Assembly: GCF_003337485.1 (NCBI RefSeq)
Contig: NZ_QPJJ01000011.1
Location: 1-64,000 of the forward strand
Direction of reading: 5' to 3'
DNA: 64,000 bases
Origin: Saliterribacillus persicus
GTDB taxonomy: Bacteria; Bacillota; Bacilli; Bacillales; Amphibacillaceae
In this document: piece after piece, positions 1 through 9,102 of the stretch
Position numbering within the stretch: the stretch's first letter is position 1
Layout of the letters: every line of letters begins with the position of its first letter
Program-made: the position numbers and the translations under genes
The notes under the pieces: generated by a model
Database searches by the model: none
Seen by the model: the letters and a program-made list of their open reading frames with translations, nothing else
Told to the model about the DNA's origin: nothing

Positions 1-2
1 AA

Positions 3-50
3 GTGTTATTGCATCATCAATATAAAAATATCAATGTTCGGGTTGCATAA
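3..50 (+). CDS. possible 3' end of an upstream gene
   Basis: An open frame enters the window and stops with TAA at 48-50, followed by a stem-loop. Only about 15 codons are visible, ending in the residues NVRVA, so no family can be named. In B. subtilis the gene before the small zinc-ribbon gene is yrrD, but nothing here tests that. The other two frames also stop nearby, so the reading frame itself is a guess. Confidence 0.2.
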   Translation: MLLHHQYKNINVRVA

Positions 51-54
51 ATTA

Positions 55-77
55 GGAGTGAGCGTTTAGCTCACCCC
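55..77 (+). terminator. stem-loop, possible weak terminator
   Basis: Arms 55-63 and 69-77 pair with one A-C mismatch around a 5-base loop. There is no T-run after it, so it may be a processing or 3'-end hairpin rather than a proper intrinsic terminator. Confidence 0.35.
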
Positions 78-245
78 AACATTTGACTTAGAACCTTTTA
101 ATGAAAGATTTGTTTAGGTAACAAAATATTTAAGGGTACATTCTAAAAAATGAGGAGGAATAGGTATTATTCAAAAGGATTTGCATAATTTTTAAAAAAG
201 TGGGCAATCATGAGAAAGAATAGCATTAGAGGAGTTGGCTTAATC

Positions 246-428
246 ATGATTTGTCCAAATTGCCGAGGTAAAAATATAGGAATCATCGGTCAAAAGCATT
301 ACTATTGCTGGAATTGTGCAATAGAACTTACCGTTATCAATAATATACTGCACATTCATGAAATTGAGCATGATGGAACCTTGAGCTCATTAGATGACTT
401 ATTTTCAGAAGAGGAGAGGCGGATTTAA
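246..428 (+). CDS. small zinc-ribbon protein (YrzR-like)
   Basis: This 60-residue protein has two CxxC pairs (C3/C6 as CPNC and C21/C24 as CWNC), the layout of a small treble-clef or zinc-ribbon fold, followed by an acidic C-terminal tail (DDLFSEEERRI). The start at 246 is preferred over the in-frame ATG at 210 because AGAGGAG lies at 228-234 and the protein then begins directly at the CPNC motif. It resembles the B. subtilis protein YrzR that sits beside yrrI, which fits the next gene 2 bases downstream. The molecular role is unknown; metal binding is inferred from the cysteines. Confidence 0.7.
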   Translation: MICPNCRGKNIGIIGQKHYYCWNCAIELTVINNILHIHEIEHDGTLSSLDDLFSEEERRI

Positions 429-430
429 CC

Positions 431-1525
431 GTGATTAATAGCTTCTTTGAAAGAATATCAAGAAGAAATGTCATCTTAACTTTTCTTCTGCTTTTAAATA
501 TGCTAATTGTAATATGTTTTTTGTATTTATTATTTTTGGTTTTTCCTCATCTTATGGATATTTTCATCCTAATCATTCGTATTATTAGCCCATTTATTAT
601 TGCAGCATTTATAGCCTATTTATTGCATCCGCTCGTCGATTTTTTACATCGATATTCTATTCCAAGAACAATAGCTATACTTCTCATATACTTTTTCTTT
701 TTTGGTGGATTAGCATGGCTATTTTATCATTTCACACCAATTATCGTAAAACAGTTACAAGATCTAAATGAAAACTTACCAGCGATGATAAATAGTTATC
801 AAGTTATTATTCAGGAATTCTACATAAAAACAGCTTTTTTACCTGAAACTTTTCATGATAAAATGGATGAGTGGTTTTTAGATATAGAAAATTCTCTCAC
901 AGAAAGCATTCGTGGAATTTTCAACCATATGAATAAATGGTTTGATTTCTTTTTTATTTTAGCTGTAATACCTGTTCTTGTTTTCTATTTTCTTAAAGAT
1001 ATAGAGAAGATTCAAAAAAGGGCACTAAGGCTATTTCCGAGTAAATTTCAAAAACCAATGCGGGGACTAGCATCTAATATCGATAGAGACTTAGGAAACT
1101 ATATAAGAGGTCAATTTATTGTTTGTTTTATTCTGGGTTTGTTATCCTATCTATTACTAGATTATTTCAATCTGAATTATCCTTTGGTTTTAGGCAGTAT
1201 AATCGGTTTAACTAATTTTATTCCATACTTCGGACCAATTTTAGGAGCTATCCCAGTTGTTTTGGTGGCATTCACTACATCAATAAAGATGGTTGGAATA
1301 AGTTTAATTATCATCATAACTTTGCAAATCATAGAAGGGAATATTTTATCACCTTACATAGTAGGAAAGAGTGTACATTTGCATCCAGTCTATATTATTC
1401 TTTCTCTTTTTATAGGGATAGAAGTAGCTGGCTTGATTGGTTTGTTAGTGGCTGTACCCCTTCTAACAATTTTTAGGGTAGTTGTAAGGTTTTTCTTCTT
1501 TTCAAATCGATGGCAGAATGATTGA
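431..1525 (+). CDS. yrrI: AI-2E family transporter (YrrI-like permease)
   Basis: This 364-residue integral membrane protein has a hydrophobic N-terminal pair of segments (about residues 15-60), a soluble middle part, and a C-terminal cluster of helices that includes GLTNFIPYFGPILGAIP (about residues 258-275), typical of the AI-2E/UPF0118 family. Members export small molecules or Na+; the substrate here cannot be read. The start is GTG at 431 with GAGGAGAGG upstream, and the gene is probably co-transcribed with the zinc-ribbon gene. Its stop codon lies inside the -35 box of the alaS promoter. Confidence 0.85.
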   Translation: MINSFFERISRRNVILTFLLLLNMLIVICFLYLLFLVFPHLMDIFILIIRIISPFIIAAFIAYLLHPLVDFLHRYSIPRTIAILLIYFFFFGGLAWLFYHFTPIIVKQLQDLNENLPAMINSYQVIIQEFYIKTAFLPETFHDKMDEWFLDIENSLTESIRGIFNHMNKWFDFFFILAVIPVLVFYFLKDIEKIQKRALRLFPSKFQKPMRGLASNIDRDLGNYIRGQFIVCFILGLLSYLLLDYFNLNYPLVLGSIIGLTNFIPYFGPILGAIPVVLVAFTTSIKMVGISLIIIITLQIIEGNILSPYIVGKSVHLHPVYIILSLFIGIEVAGLIGLLVAVPLLTIFRVVVRFFFFSNRWQND

Positions 1526-1550
1526 CAGTTAAGTAATTCTTTTCTATAAT
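1522..1550 (+). promoter_or_regulatory. sigma-A promoter of the alaS T-box leader
   Basis: TTGACA (1522-1527), a 17-base spacer and TATAAT (1545-1550) match the vegetative consensus exactly. The -35 box overlaps the stop codon of the upstream permease gene, so alaS has its own strong start at about 1557. Confidence 0.85.
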
Positions 1551-1556
1551 ATCTTA

Positions 1557-1825
1557 GCAAACAAATATATAAAACGAAGATAAACATAAGTACATAACAG
1601 ACCATTTTTATCATAAAAGTGATGCAGAGAGGAATTTCCTAGGCTGAGAGAAATTCTAAATGAAGGGTTATGGAAGCTAGTTTTGAGTGTGATGGAAAAC
1701 ATCGCCGGGTGAGAACTCGTTATTATTTTAAGGTGATAGATGGTTACATCTATAATCAGGGTGGTACCGCGGAATTCAAACTCTCGTCCCTGCTTTTTAA
1801 CAAAGCAGGAATGAGAGTTTTTTGT
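1557..1825 (+). promoter_or_regulatory. T-box riboswitch, alanine-specific (alaS leader)
   Basis: The T-box sequence AGGGTGGTACCGCGG is at 1758-1772, just before a strong terminator hairpin (arms 1778-1796 and 1802-1820, then a T-run). A GCT codon at 1676-1678, in the context GGAA-GCT-A, is the likely specifier in stem I, matching alanine. Uncharged tRNA-Ala would stabilise the antiterminator and allow transcription of alaS. The class is certain from the T-box; the exact specifier is an inference. Confidence 0.92.
1778..1823 (+). terminator. T-box-controlled intrinsic terminator
   Basis: The 19-base arms 1778-1796 and 1802-1820 pair almost perfectly around TTAAC and run into six T residues. 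The 5' arm follows the T-box, as expected for the competing antiterminator and terminator folds. Confidence 0.9.
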
Positions 1826-1853
1826 ATACATAGATAAATAGGAGGGTTATAGA

Positions 1854-4490
1854 ATGAATAACTTAAAATCGAGTGAAGTAAGACAAATGTTTTTAGATTT
1901 TTTTAAAGAAAAAAAGCACCAAATTGAACCAAGCGCATCGCTTGTTCCACATGAAGATCCCACATTACTTTGGATTAATAGTGGAGTAGCAACATTAAAA
2001 AAGTATTTTGACGGTAGAATTATTCCTGAAAATCCTAGAATCACAAATGCACAAAAGTCAATTCGTACCAATGATATTGAAAATGTAGGATATACAGCAA
2101 GACATCATACATTTTTTGAAATGTTGGGAAATTTTTCGATTGGTGATTATTTTAAAACAGAAGCTATTGAATGGGCATGGGAATTTCTAACTAGTGATAA
2201 ATGGATTGGATTTGCAGCCGAGAAATTGTCTGTTACGGTTCATCCTGAAGATGAAGAAGCTTATAAAATTTGGCGAGATGTTATTCAGTTACCAGAAGAA
2301 AGAATCATACGCATTGAAGAAAACTTTTGGGATATTGGAGAGGGACCAAGTGGACCTAATACAGAGATTTTTTATGACAGAGGCGAATCCTATGGAAATA
2401 ATGCAAACGATCCTGAATTATATCCAGGTGGAGAAAATGAACGTTACTTAGAAATTTGGAACCTTGTTTTTTCTCAATTTAATCACAATCCTGATGACAG
2501 CTATACGCCACTTCCTAAGAAAAATATTGATACAGGGATGGGCCTTGAGCGACTAGTTAGTGTAATTCAAGATACCGCAACAAACTTTGAAACAGATTTA
2601 TTTCTACCTATTATAAAAAAGACAGAGCAAATAGCCGAGAAAAAATATATGGATGATGAAACTGCAGGTGTTTCATATAAAGTTATAGCTGACCACATAC
2701 GTACGGTTACTTTTGCTATAAGTGACGGAGCGCTACCATCTAATGAGGGTAGAGGCTACGTATTACGAAGATTACTTCGAAGAGCCGTACGATATGCAAA
2801 ACAAATAGGCATAGAAAAGCCATTTATGTACAAATTAGTTCCTACAGTCGGGAACATTATGAAAGATTTTTATCCAGAAGTAAAAGATAAAGAAGCTTTT
2901 ATTCAAAATGTAATTCAAGTAGAAGAAGAAAGGTTTCATGAAACACTGCATGAAGGACTCAGCATATTAGAAACAATTATTAAGCAAGAAAAAGAACAGA
3001 ATAGAAATGTATTTCCTGGAGAAGAAGTTTTCAGGCTTTATGATACGTATGGTTTTCCAAAAGAATTAACAGAAGAATATGTACAAGAAGCTGGCTTTAA
3101 GATTGATGAGCAAGGTTTTGAATTAGAAATGAAAAAACAGCGTGAAAGAGCTAGAAGTGCCCGATCTAAAGTCGGTTCAATGCAGGTGCAAGAAGGTGTT
3201 TTAGCGGAGATTACAACTCCAAGTACTTTTATTGGGTATGACCAGTATCAAGTAGAATCCTTTGTTACTGAAATCATCCAGGATAAACAAATTATTTCGC
3301 AAATTGAGTCAGGTAAAGAAGCACATGTTATGCTTGATGAAACACCTTTTTATGCAGAAAGCGGTGGACAAATCGCTGACATTGGGATAATTTCATTTGA
3401 AAAAGGACAGGGTAAGGTATTAGATGTACAAAAAGCTCCAAATGGTCAGCATCTTCACCGAATTAAAGTAGAAGAGGGAATCCTTGAAAAGGGTAATAAA
3501 ATAAAAGCCGTGGTGGATCAAGAAAAAAGAAAATACATTATTAAAAACCATACAGCCACACATTTATTACACCAAGCGCTTAAAGATGTACTTGGTACAC
3601 ATGTAAATCAAGCTGGTTCCCTTGTAAGTGCTGAGCGATTAAGATTCGACTTCTCCCATTTTGGAGCGATAAGTGAGGAGGAGATTAATCAAATTGAAAG
3701 TCTTGTGAATCAAAAAATTTGGCAATCAATTCCTGTGGTAATTGAAAATAAGAATATTGAAGAAGCTAAGGAAATGGGAGCAATGGCACTTTTTGGTGAA
3801 AAATATGGAGAAGTTGTTCGTGTTGTACAAGTTGGTGATTACAGTATTGAATTATGTGGAGGTTGCCATGTAAGTAATACAGCAGAAATAGGATTAATTA
3901 AAATTACCACCGAGTCTGGTATTGGGGCTGGTACGAGAAGGATTGAAGCGGTCACATCAAAAGGAGCCTTTGAATTTTTTAGTCAAAAAGAAGAACAGCT
4001 AGAAGTGATAGCTTCTACGTTAAAAGTGAAGGAAAATAATATTCTAGACCGTATTAAATCATTAAATGGCGATTTGAAAGATCTACAAAAGCAAAATGAT
4101 TCATTACAGGCAAAATTATCAAAACAAGAAGCAACTGCAATTTTAGACGAAATTAAAGTTGTCAATGATATTTCAATTCTTGCTAAAAAAGTAGATGTGG
4201 CTGATATGAATCAATTGCGTAATATGGTAGATGAATTAAAACAAAAAATGGATAGTGGTATGATTTTGTTAGCTGCTGTGAATAATGGGAAAGTGCAGCT
4301 CGCAGCTGGAGTAACAAAAGATTTAATAGATAATGGATATCACGCTGGCAATTTAATTAAAGAGACTGCATCTATTTGTGGTGGCGGTGGTGGTGGCCGT
4401 CCAGATATGGCGCAAGCAGGTGGAAAAGATCCAAGTAAATTAGATGAGGCTTTCAAATATGTAGAAACTTATGCAAAAAAAAGTGACTAA
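1854..4490 (+). CDS. alaS: alanyl-tRNA synthetase
   Basis: The 878-residue enzyme charges tRNA-Ala and edits misacylated Ser- or Gly-tRNA. The class II catalytic domain fills about residues 1-400. The editing domain shows HTATH at about 565-569 and CGGCH at about 668-672, the four zinc-site residues. A coiled coil at about 715-775 leads to the DHHA1 C-terminal domain with the glycine-rich stretch [12 protein letters not shown] near residue 842. Length is normal for Bacilli. The start has GGAGGGTT upstream. Expression is under the T-box in front of it. Confidence 0.98.
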   Translation: MNNLKSSEVRQMFLDFFKEKKHQIEPSASLVPHEDPTLLWINSGVATLKKYFDGRIIPENPRITNAQKSIRTNDIENVGYTARHHTFFEMLGNFSIGDYFKTEAIEWAWEFLTSDKWIGFAAEKLSVTVHPEDEEAYKIWRDVIQLPEERIIRIEENFWDIGEGPSGPNTEIFYDRGESYGNNANDPELYPGGENERYLEIWNLVFSQFNHNPDDSYTPLPKKNIDTGMGLERLVSVIQDTATNFETDLFLPIIKKTEQIAEKKYMDDETAGVSYKVIADHIRTVTFAISDGALPSNEGRGYVLRRLLRRAVRYAKQIGIEKPFMYKLVPTVGNIMKDFYPEVKDKEAFIQNVIQVEEERFHETLHEGLSILETIIKQEKEQNRNVFPGEEVFRLYDTYGFPKELTEEYVQEAGFKIDEQGFELEMKKQRERARSARSKVGSMQVQEGVLAEITTPSTFIGYDQYQVESFVTEIIQDKQIISQIESGKEAHVMLDETPFYAESGGQIADIGIISFEKGQGKVLDVQKAPNGQHLHRIKVEEGILEKGNKIKAVVDQEKRKYIIKNHTATHLLHQALKDVLGTHVNQAGSLVSAERLRFDFSHFGAISEEEINQIESLVNQKIWQSIPVVIENKNIEEAKEMGAMALFGEKYGEVVRVVQVGDYSIELCGGCHVSNTAEIGLIKITTESGIGAGTRRIEAVTSKGAFEFFSQKEEQLEVIASTLKVKENNILDRIKSLNGDLKDLQKQNDSLQAKLSKQEATAILDEIKVVNDISILAKKVDVADMNQLRNMVDELKQKMDSGMILLAAVNNGKVQLAAGVTKDLIDNGYHAGNLIKETASICGGGGGGRPDMAQAGGKDPSKLDEAFKYVETYAKKSD

Positions 4491-4492
4491 TT

Positions 4493-4522
4493 TTGGTATT
4501 GTGACCAAAAAACAGTTATAAT
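4493..4522 (+). promoter_or_regulatory. putative sigma-A promoter of ireB-ruvX-yrzB
   Basis: TTGGTA (4493-4498), an 18-base spacer and TATAAT (4517-4522). The -35 region lies in a small palindrome, TTTTGGT-attgtg-ACCAAAA (4491-4510). Confidence 0.6.
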
Positions 4523-4571
4523 AAGAAATATATCAACAGGTATGGAACGAAATAATTTAGGGGGTGCTTCC

Positions 4572-4841
4572 ATGGATCATTTGGATAAAACAGTAAAATT
4601 TAACTTCCCAGAAGAACCCATCGAAGAAAATGTAAAAGGTGTTATGTTAACCGTGCATGAAGCATTACAAGAAAAAGGATATCATCCTATAAACCAAATT
4701 GTCGGTTATTTATTATCGGGTGATCCAGCTTATATCCCTAGACACAAAGACGCGCGAAATTTAATTCGTCGTTTAGAACGGGATGAAATAATTGAGGAAT
4801 TAGTTACTTATTATATTCGTGCACAAAAGGAGCAAGAATGA
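4572..4841 (+). CDS. IreB family regulatory phosphoprotein (UPF0297, YrzL)
   Basis: This 89-residue protein matches the UPF0297/DUF965 family: [15 protein letters not shown] at the N-terminus, [18 protein letters not shown] in the middle, then [17 protein letters not shown]. In Enterococcus, IreB is a substrate of the Ser/Thr kinase IreK and affects cephalosporin resistance; that role is known for the family, not shown here. ATG 4572 is chosen over an upstream in-frame ATG at 4542 because of TTAGGGGGTG just before it. It overlaps ruvX by 4 bases (ATGA), and the ireB-ruvX-yrzB order is conserved across Firmicutes. Confidence 0.92.
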   Translation: MDHLDKTVKFNFPEEPIEENVKGVMLTVHEALQEKGYHPINQIVGYLLSGDPAYIPRHKDARNLIRRLERDEIIEELVTYYIRAQKEQE

Positions 4842-5257
4842 AAATAATTGGCTTAGATGTGGGTTCAAAAACGATTGGTGTAGCCATTAGTGACGCATTC
4901 GGATGGACGGCACAAGGTTTAACGACACTAAAATGGACAGAACCCAATTTTGATGAAGAATTAGAAAGTATATTTAAAGACTTATTGGAAGAACATATGA
5001 TAGAAAAAGCTGTCGTAGGATTACCCAAAAATATGAATGGCTCAATTGGAGAACGAGGAGAAGCTTCCTTGAAATTTGCAGATTTCTTAGAAGAGAAATT
5101 TTCAATTCCAACAGTTTTATGGGACGAAAGATTAACCACTATGGCAGCTGAAAAAGTTTTAATTGAGGCTGATGTAAGTCGGAAAAAACGTAAAAAGGTC
5201 ATTGATAAAATGGCAGCTGTTATGATTTTACAAGGTTATTTAGATAGTCAATCTTAA
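4838..5257 (+). CDS. ruvX: YqgF/RuvX family Holliday junction resolvase-like nuclease
   Basis: The 139-residue RNase H-fold protein begins [17 protein letters not shown], with the first catalytic aspartate at residue 6. It carries [13 protein letters not shown] in the middle and DERLTTMAA, with the conserved DER(L/F)T, near residue 88. Family members act in 16S rRNA 5'-end processing or as a putative resolvase. It is translationally coupled to ireB by a 4-base overlap and followed 14 bases later by yrzB. Confidence 0.92.
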   Translation: MKIIGLDVGSKTIGVAISDAFGWTAQGLTTLKWTEPNFDEELESIFKDLLEEHMIEKAVVGLPKNMNGSIGERGEASLKFADFLEEKFSIPTVLWDERLTTMAAEKVLIEADVSRKKRKKVIDKMAAVMILQGYLDSQS

Positions 5258-5271
5258 GCGGAGGTGTTCAG

Positions 5272-5556
5272 ATGGCACTAGAAGAAAAAGAAAGAATCAT
5301 TATTCCCGATGAAAAAGGTGAAGAGCATTTATTCGAGGTATTGTTTACCTTTGATGTAGATGAAACAGAACATTCCTATGTTGCTGTCGTTCCTGCTGAT
5401 CAAAAAGATGATGATGAAGTAGAGGTATTTGCTTTTAGATACGAGGAAAAAGCGAATGAAGACGATTTAGCACTTTTTCAAATCGACTCTGATGAAGAGT
5501 GGGATATGGTAGAAGAAGTACTTAATACGTTAATTGATGAAGATATGGAAGCATAG
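5272..5556 (+). CDS. yrzB: DUF1292 protein (YrzB)
   Basis: This 94-residue, strongly acidic protein (many D/E, for example DQKDDDEVEVF and DSDEEWDMVEEVL) is of the DUF1292/UPF0473 family. It is always found after ruvX in Bacilli. No catalytic motif is visible and the function is unknown. AAGCGGAGGTG lies just before the ATG. It ends a three-gene operon closed by a clear terminator. Confidence 0.9.
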   Translation: MALEEKERIIIPDEKGEEHLFEVLFTFDVDETEHSYVAVVPADQKDDDEVEVFAFRYEEKANEDDLALFQIDSDEEWDMVEEVLNTLIDEDMEA

Positions 5557-5561
5557 AAAAT

Positions 5562-5598
5562 AAAAACGGCTAAAATGGAAAATATTTTAGCCGTTTTT
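5562..5598 (+). terminator. intrinsic terminator after yrzB
   Basis: AAAAACGGCTAAAAT pairs with ATTTTAGCCGTTTTT around a short loop, ending in a run of T. It closes the ireB-ruvX-yrzB operon. Confidence 0.9.
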
Positions 5599-5760
5599 AT
5601 ATTTTTCTAGATGGCGATTAAAATTTAATTTTGAGTAATATATTGACATAAATGTATAAAATGTGAATAAATTTATCAAATCTAGATGAATTATGAAAAA
5701 TATATAGGAAAGAACCTATCATCTGTAGTATAATATATCGGGTGAGAGGAGGCAGGTAAA

Positions 5761-6915
5761 ATGTCAACTTCAGATAATGAAAGAAATAATGAAGATAAAG
5801 ACCAAAAAATAACCTATAAAGAGCTTGCACAAAAAAGCGGTGAAGAAGCGACAATTGGACGTCGTATTGCTATTATTGTATTAATTTTAATCGTACTCGC
5901 AGTAACGATTGGTGGATACTTAGGCTATCAATATATCAAGGATGGACTTACCCCAGTTGATCCTGATAATACAGAAACAACAGAAGTTACCATTCCTTTA
6001 GGTTCAAGTACATCCAATATTGCAACCATTCTTGAAGAGAATGATATTATTTCAAATAGTACGATCTTTCGTTTTTACATAAAATTTAATAATATTGCAG
6101 ATTTTCAAGCTGGTGACTATCAATTTTCTTCATCCATGACTTTAAAGGAAATTACAGATGAATTACAAACAGGAGTAGTAGAAAGAGAACCTGTCTTTAG
6201 AGTAACGATTCCAGAAGGAAAAACGATCCAAGAAATCGCTAGTATTTATGAAGAAAGAGCAGGTATAGATGCAGAAGAGTTTACAAATACTGTGGAAAAT
6301 GAGGATTTTATTCAAGAATTGATTACCCGCTATCCTTCCATATTGTCAGATGAAATACTCAATGAAGAAATAAGAACGCCTTTAGAAGGGTATTTATTTG
6401 CTGCAACGTATGAATTTTACGAAGATAATCCTTCTGTAGAAACGATTGTGACCTCTATGCTTGATAAAACAGAATCGGTTATTAATAATTATTATGAAAA
6501 GATTGAAGCTAAAGAGGGTTGGACTGTTCACGACATAATTACGATGGCTTCCCTTGTAGAGGAAGAAGCAAGAAATGAAGATGAAAGAAAAAAGATTGCA
6601 GGTGTGTTTTATAACCGATTAGAAGCTGATATGATGCTACAAACTGATCCTACTGTTATTTATGCTAATGGAGAGCATCTTGAACGTGTATTATATAAGC
6701 ATTTAGAAATAGAATCTCCTTATAACACCTATCAAAATGTAGGTTTGCCAGTTGGACCAATTTCAAATTTTGGTGAAAGTTCACTGGTTTCTGTATTTGA
6801 ACCTGATGATACGGATGCTATGTATTTTGTGGCAGCACCAGATGGAACGATCTATTATTCACGAACTTTGGAAGAACACCAATCATTAGTAAATGAGCAT
6901 CTAAATAGAGAATAA
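5761..6915 (+). CDS. mltG: endolytic murein transglycosylase MltG (YrrL)
   Basis: The 384-residue protein has a charged cytoplasmic N-terminus (1-35), one transmembrane helix (about 37-60), a LysM-like region, and the YceG/MltG catalytic domain. It contains ASLVEEEARNEDER, with the catalytic glutamate near residue 267, plus LQTDPTVIYA and SPYNTYQNVGLPVGPI. It cuts nascent peptidoglycan strands at the membrane and so limits glycan length. The start is ATG 5761 with AGAGGAGG upstream. A possible TTGACA at 5643-5648 and a TATAAT at 5729-5734 lie upstream but do not form one well-spaced promoter. Confidence 0.95.
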   Translation: MSTSDNERNNEDKDQKITYKELAQKSGEEATIGRRIAIIVLILIVLAVTIGGYLGYQYIKDGLTPVDPDNTETTEVTIPLGSSTSNIATILEENDIISNSTIFRFYIKFNNIADFQAGDYQFSSSMTLKEITDELQTGVVEREPVFRVTIPEGKTIQEIASIYEERAGIDAEEFTNTVENEDFIQELITRYPSILSDEILNEEIRTPLEGYLFAATYEFYEDNPSVETIVTSMLDKTESVINNYYEKIEAKEGWTVHDIITMASLVEEEARNEDERKKIAGVFYNRLEADMMLQTDPTVIYANGEHLERVLYKHLEIESPYNTYQNVGLPVGPISNFGESSLVSVFEPDDTDAMYFVAAPDGTIYYSRTLEEHQSLVNEHLNRE

Positions 6916-6921
6916 CAAAAT

Positions 6922-6953
6922 GGGATAAGGAAATTACCTTATCCCGTGTTTTA
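6922..6953 (+). terminator. possible terminator after mltG
   Basis: GGGATAAGG pairs with CCTTATCCC around AAATTA (6922-6945), followed by GTGTTTTA. The short T-run makes it a modest terminator. Confidence 0.55.
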
Positions 6954-6990
6954 TGCTCAGAATGTAATTTTTATATAAGTGAGGTTTATT

Positions 6991-7644
6991 ATGAATAGTG
7001 AAACAGTTAAAAGATATTTGAACGGATTGAAACAAGATAACATTGAGTGGATAAATCATTTGGAAAAAGAAGCCAAAGAGCATCATGTACCCATCATGGA
7101 TTCAATTAGTATAGATATATTGAAGCAAATTATACGTCTGCATCAACCGAATAGCATTCTTGAAATTGGTACGGCAATTGGCTATTCGGCATTACAAATG
7201 GTCCAAGCAAAAGAAGATATAAAAGTAGTGTCGATTGAAAGAAACGAAGAGATGTTTACTCGTGCACAGAAAAATATGGAAAAATATGATACAAATAATT
7301 GCGTAAAACTAATTTATGGAGATGCGCTTGAAGTAGCAGATAAAATAGATGAACTTGGCTCGTTTGACTTGATTTTTATTGATGCAGCTAAAGGAAAATA
7401 TCGCGACTTTTTTGAATTATATCAATCATTTCTTTCTGAAAATGGTGTAATTCTTACGGATAATGTATTATTTAGAGGTTACGCAATTAACCAAGAATTA
7501 GCACCTAAGCGTTTAAAAAAACTTGCAGAAAAAATTGATTTGTATAATAAGTGGCTTATCGATAATAAAAACTATCATACAACGATTATACCTGTTGGAG
7601 ATGGAATTGCTATTTCATTAAAGAAAAATAAAGGAGATAACTAG
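6991..7644 (+). CDS. trmR: tRNA 5-hydroxyuridine O-methyltransferase (TrmR/YrrM)
   Basis: This 217-residue class I SAM-dependent O-methyltransferase of the catechol-type family has the SAM motif [12 protein letters not shown] (about residue 55), [16 protein letters not shown] with a metal-binding Asp, and LTDNVLFRG. In B. subtilis, TrmR methylates 5-hydroxyuridine at the tRNA wobble position 34 to give mo5U. ATG 6991 is preferred over an in-frame GTG at 6979 because AGTGAGG lies between them. It sits 2 bases before udk. In B. subtilis two U32-peptidase genes (yrrN, yrrO) that make the hydroxyuridine lie between; here they are absent. Confidence 0.88.
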   Translation: MNSETVKRYLNGLKQDNIEWINHLEKEAKEHHVPIMDSISIDILKQIIRLHQPNSILEIGTAIGYSALQMVQAKEDIKVVSIERNEEMFTRAQKNMEKYDTNNCVKLIYGDALEVADKIDELGSFDLIFIDAAKGKYRDFFELYQSFLSENGVILTDNVLFRGYAINQELAPKRLKKLAEKIDLYNKWLIDNKNYHTTIIPVGDGIAISLKKNKGDN

Positions 7645-7646
7645 TT

Positions 7647-8276
7647 ATGCCTGAAAATAGACCAATTATCATCGGGGTAGCAGGAGGATCTGGTTCAGGA
7701 AAAACCTCCGTTACAAACACAATTAAAGAAAGATTTAAAGATCAGTCCATTTTAGTAATGGAGCAGGATTTTTATTATAAAGATCAGTCAACACTACCGA
7801 TGGAACAAAGGTTACAAACAAATTACGACCATCCTTTAGCCTTCGATAATGATTTGTTAATCGAACATTTAAAGGAATTAATCTTGCGTAACCCTATAAA
7901 TAAACCAGTATATGATTATAAAATGCACACAAGGTCCGATAAAGTAATTAAGGTAGAGCCTAAAGATGTGATTATTGTTGAAGGAATATTAATTTTTGAA
8001 GATCCCCGTTTAATGGATTTGATGGATATGAAGATTTTTGTAGATACGGATGCCGACATACGTATCATGAGACGATTAGTAAGAGATATAAAAGAAAGAG
8101 GAAGAACGTTAGATTCGGTAATAGATCAGTATACGAAGGTTGTTAGACCCATGCATTTACAATTTATTGAGCCAACCAAAAGATATGCTGATATTATCAT
8201 TCCTGAAGGTGGACAGAACCTAGTTGCGATTGATCTTCTAGCAACTAAAATTGATACAATATTAAATCATAAGTAA
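7647..8276 (+). CDS. udk: uridine kinase
   Basis: The 209-residue P-loop kinase (GGSGSGKT, residues 13-20) phosphorylates uridine and cytidine in pyrimidine salvage. Other family marks are [11 protein letters not shown], the nucleoside-binding [12 protein letters not shown], and the lid-region arginines [15 protein letters not shown]. Length is usual. The gene follows trmR by 2 bases, with AAAGGAGATAA as ribosome binding site inside the trmR end, so the two are coupled. Confidence 0.96.
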   Translation: MPENRPIIIGVAGGSGSGKTSVTNTIKERFKDQSILVMEQDFYYKDQSTLPMEQRLQTNYDHPLAFDNDLLIEHLKELILRNPINKPVYDYKMHTRSDKVIKVEPKDVIIVEGILIFEDPRLMDLMDMKIFVDTDADIRIMRRLVRDIKERGRTLDSVIDQYTKVVRPMHLQFIEPTKRYADIIIPEGGQNLVAIDLLATKIDTILNHK

Positions 8277-8292
8277 ACTTGAATAAAAACTA

Positions 8293-8321
8293 TTGAAAAT
8301 TATACAAAAATCTGCCATAGT
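8293..8321 (+). promoter_or_regulatory. putative sigma-A promoter of greA
   Basis: TTGAAA (8293-8298), 17 bases, then CATAGT (8316-8321) with an extended TGC directly before it. Confidence 0.6.
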
Positions 8322-8415
8322 AATGGTTAGTATAAATTCCATTCATGAATGATTCCATTTTTACATAGATGTGAAGTAATTCGGAATTATGGTTGTAAAT
8401 AAAGGAGTGTAAGTG

Positions 8416-8892
8416 ATGGCTGAGGAAAAAAGTTATTACATGACAGAAGAAGGTAAAGCAAAATTAGAAAAAGAATTACATTATTTGAAAACAGAAAGAA
8501 GACAGGAAGTAGTAGAAAGAATAAAAATCGCAAGAGATTTCGGTGATCTTTCTGAGAATTCAGAATATGATGCAGCCAAAGATGATCAGGCTTTTGTAGA
8601 ATCAAGGATTGTGCAAGTGGAGAATATGATCCGTAATGCTGTTATCATTGAAAATGATAATGATAATACCGATATCGTTTCATTAGGAAAAACAGTTACT
8701 TTTAAAGAATTACCAGATGGAGAAGAAGAAGAGTATATTATTGTAGGAAGTGCAGAAGCTGACCCATTTGAAGGTAAAATCTCAAATGATTCGCCGATTG
8801 CTAAAAGTTTATTAGGACATACCATTGGTGAGGAGCTAGTCGTGCCAACACCAGCTGGTGATATGAGTGTAAAAATTTTAAAAGTAAAATAA
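8416..8892 (+). CDS. greA: transcription elongation factor GreA
   Basis: The 158-residue factor binds the RNA polymerase secondary channel and stimulates cleavage of backtracked RNA. The N-terminal coiled coil (about 1-75) carries the acidic tip [16 protein letters not shown] (about 38-53). The C-terminal FKBP-like domain contains [19 protein letters not shown] 8416 gives the standard 158-residue length and has AAAGGAG 8 bases upstream; an overlapping GTG at 8413 is less likely. It is a single-gene unit with its own promoter and terminator. Confidence 0.97.
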   Translation: MAEEKSYYMTEEGKAKLEKELHYLKTERRQEVVERIKIARDFGDLSENSEYDAAKDDQAFVESRIVQVENMIRNAVIIENDNDNTDIVSLGKTVTFKELPDGEEEEYIIVGSAEADPFEGKISNDSPIAKSLLGHTIGEELVVPTPAGDMSVKILKVK

Positions 8893-8930
8893 AAAAATGA
8901 ATGCTCTTTCAAAGGGCATTCATTTTTTTG
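8892..8930 (+). terminator. intrinsic terminator after greA
   Basis: AAAAAATGAATGC and GCATTCATTTTTTT pair around TCTTTCAAAGG and end in a long T-run. The hairpin begins at the greA stop codon. Confidence 0.9.
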
Positions 8931-9102
8931 AAGACAATATAATTGATTGTTTTCAGGATAGACCTTTTTTATTTTAATATTGAAGCGAATGTGTTTCTTT
9001 CCAATTGCATATGTATTACAAAATATTATTCTTTAATTATTTCGTGGTATCTTATTATATTTTTTAGTATAATAATGACAGTTAATGATAGGAGGACAAG
9101 CA

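Noticed and set aside
4804-5202. A 132-residue minus-strand open frame opposite ruvX
   Set aside because: It mirrors the coding frame of a conserved gene, has no ribosome binding site and no family features.
8586-8912. A 108-residue minus-strand open frame opposite greA
   Set aside because: Overlaps a certain gene and starts in its terminator; no support.
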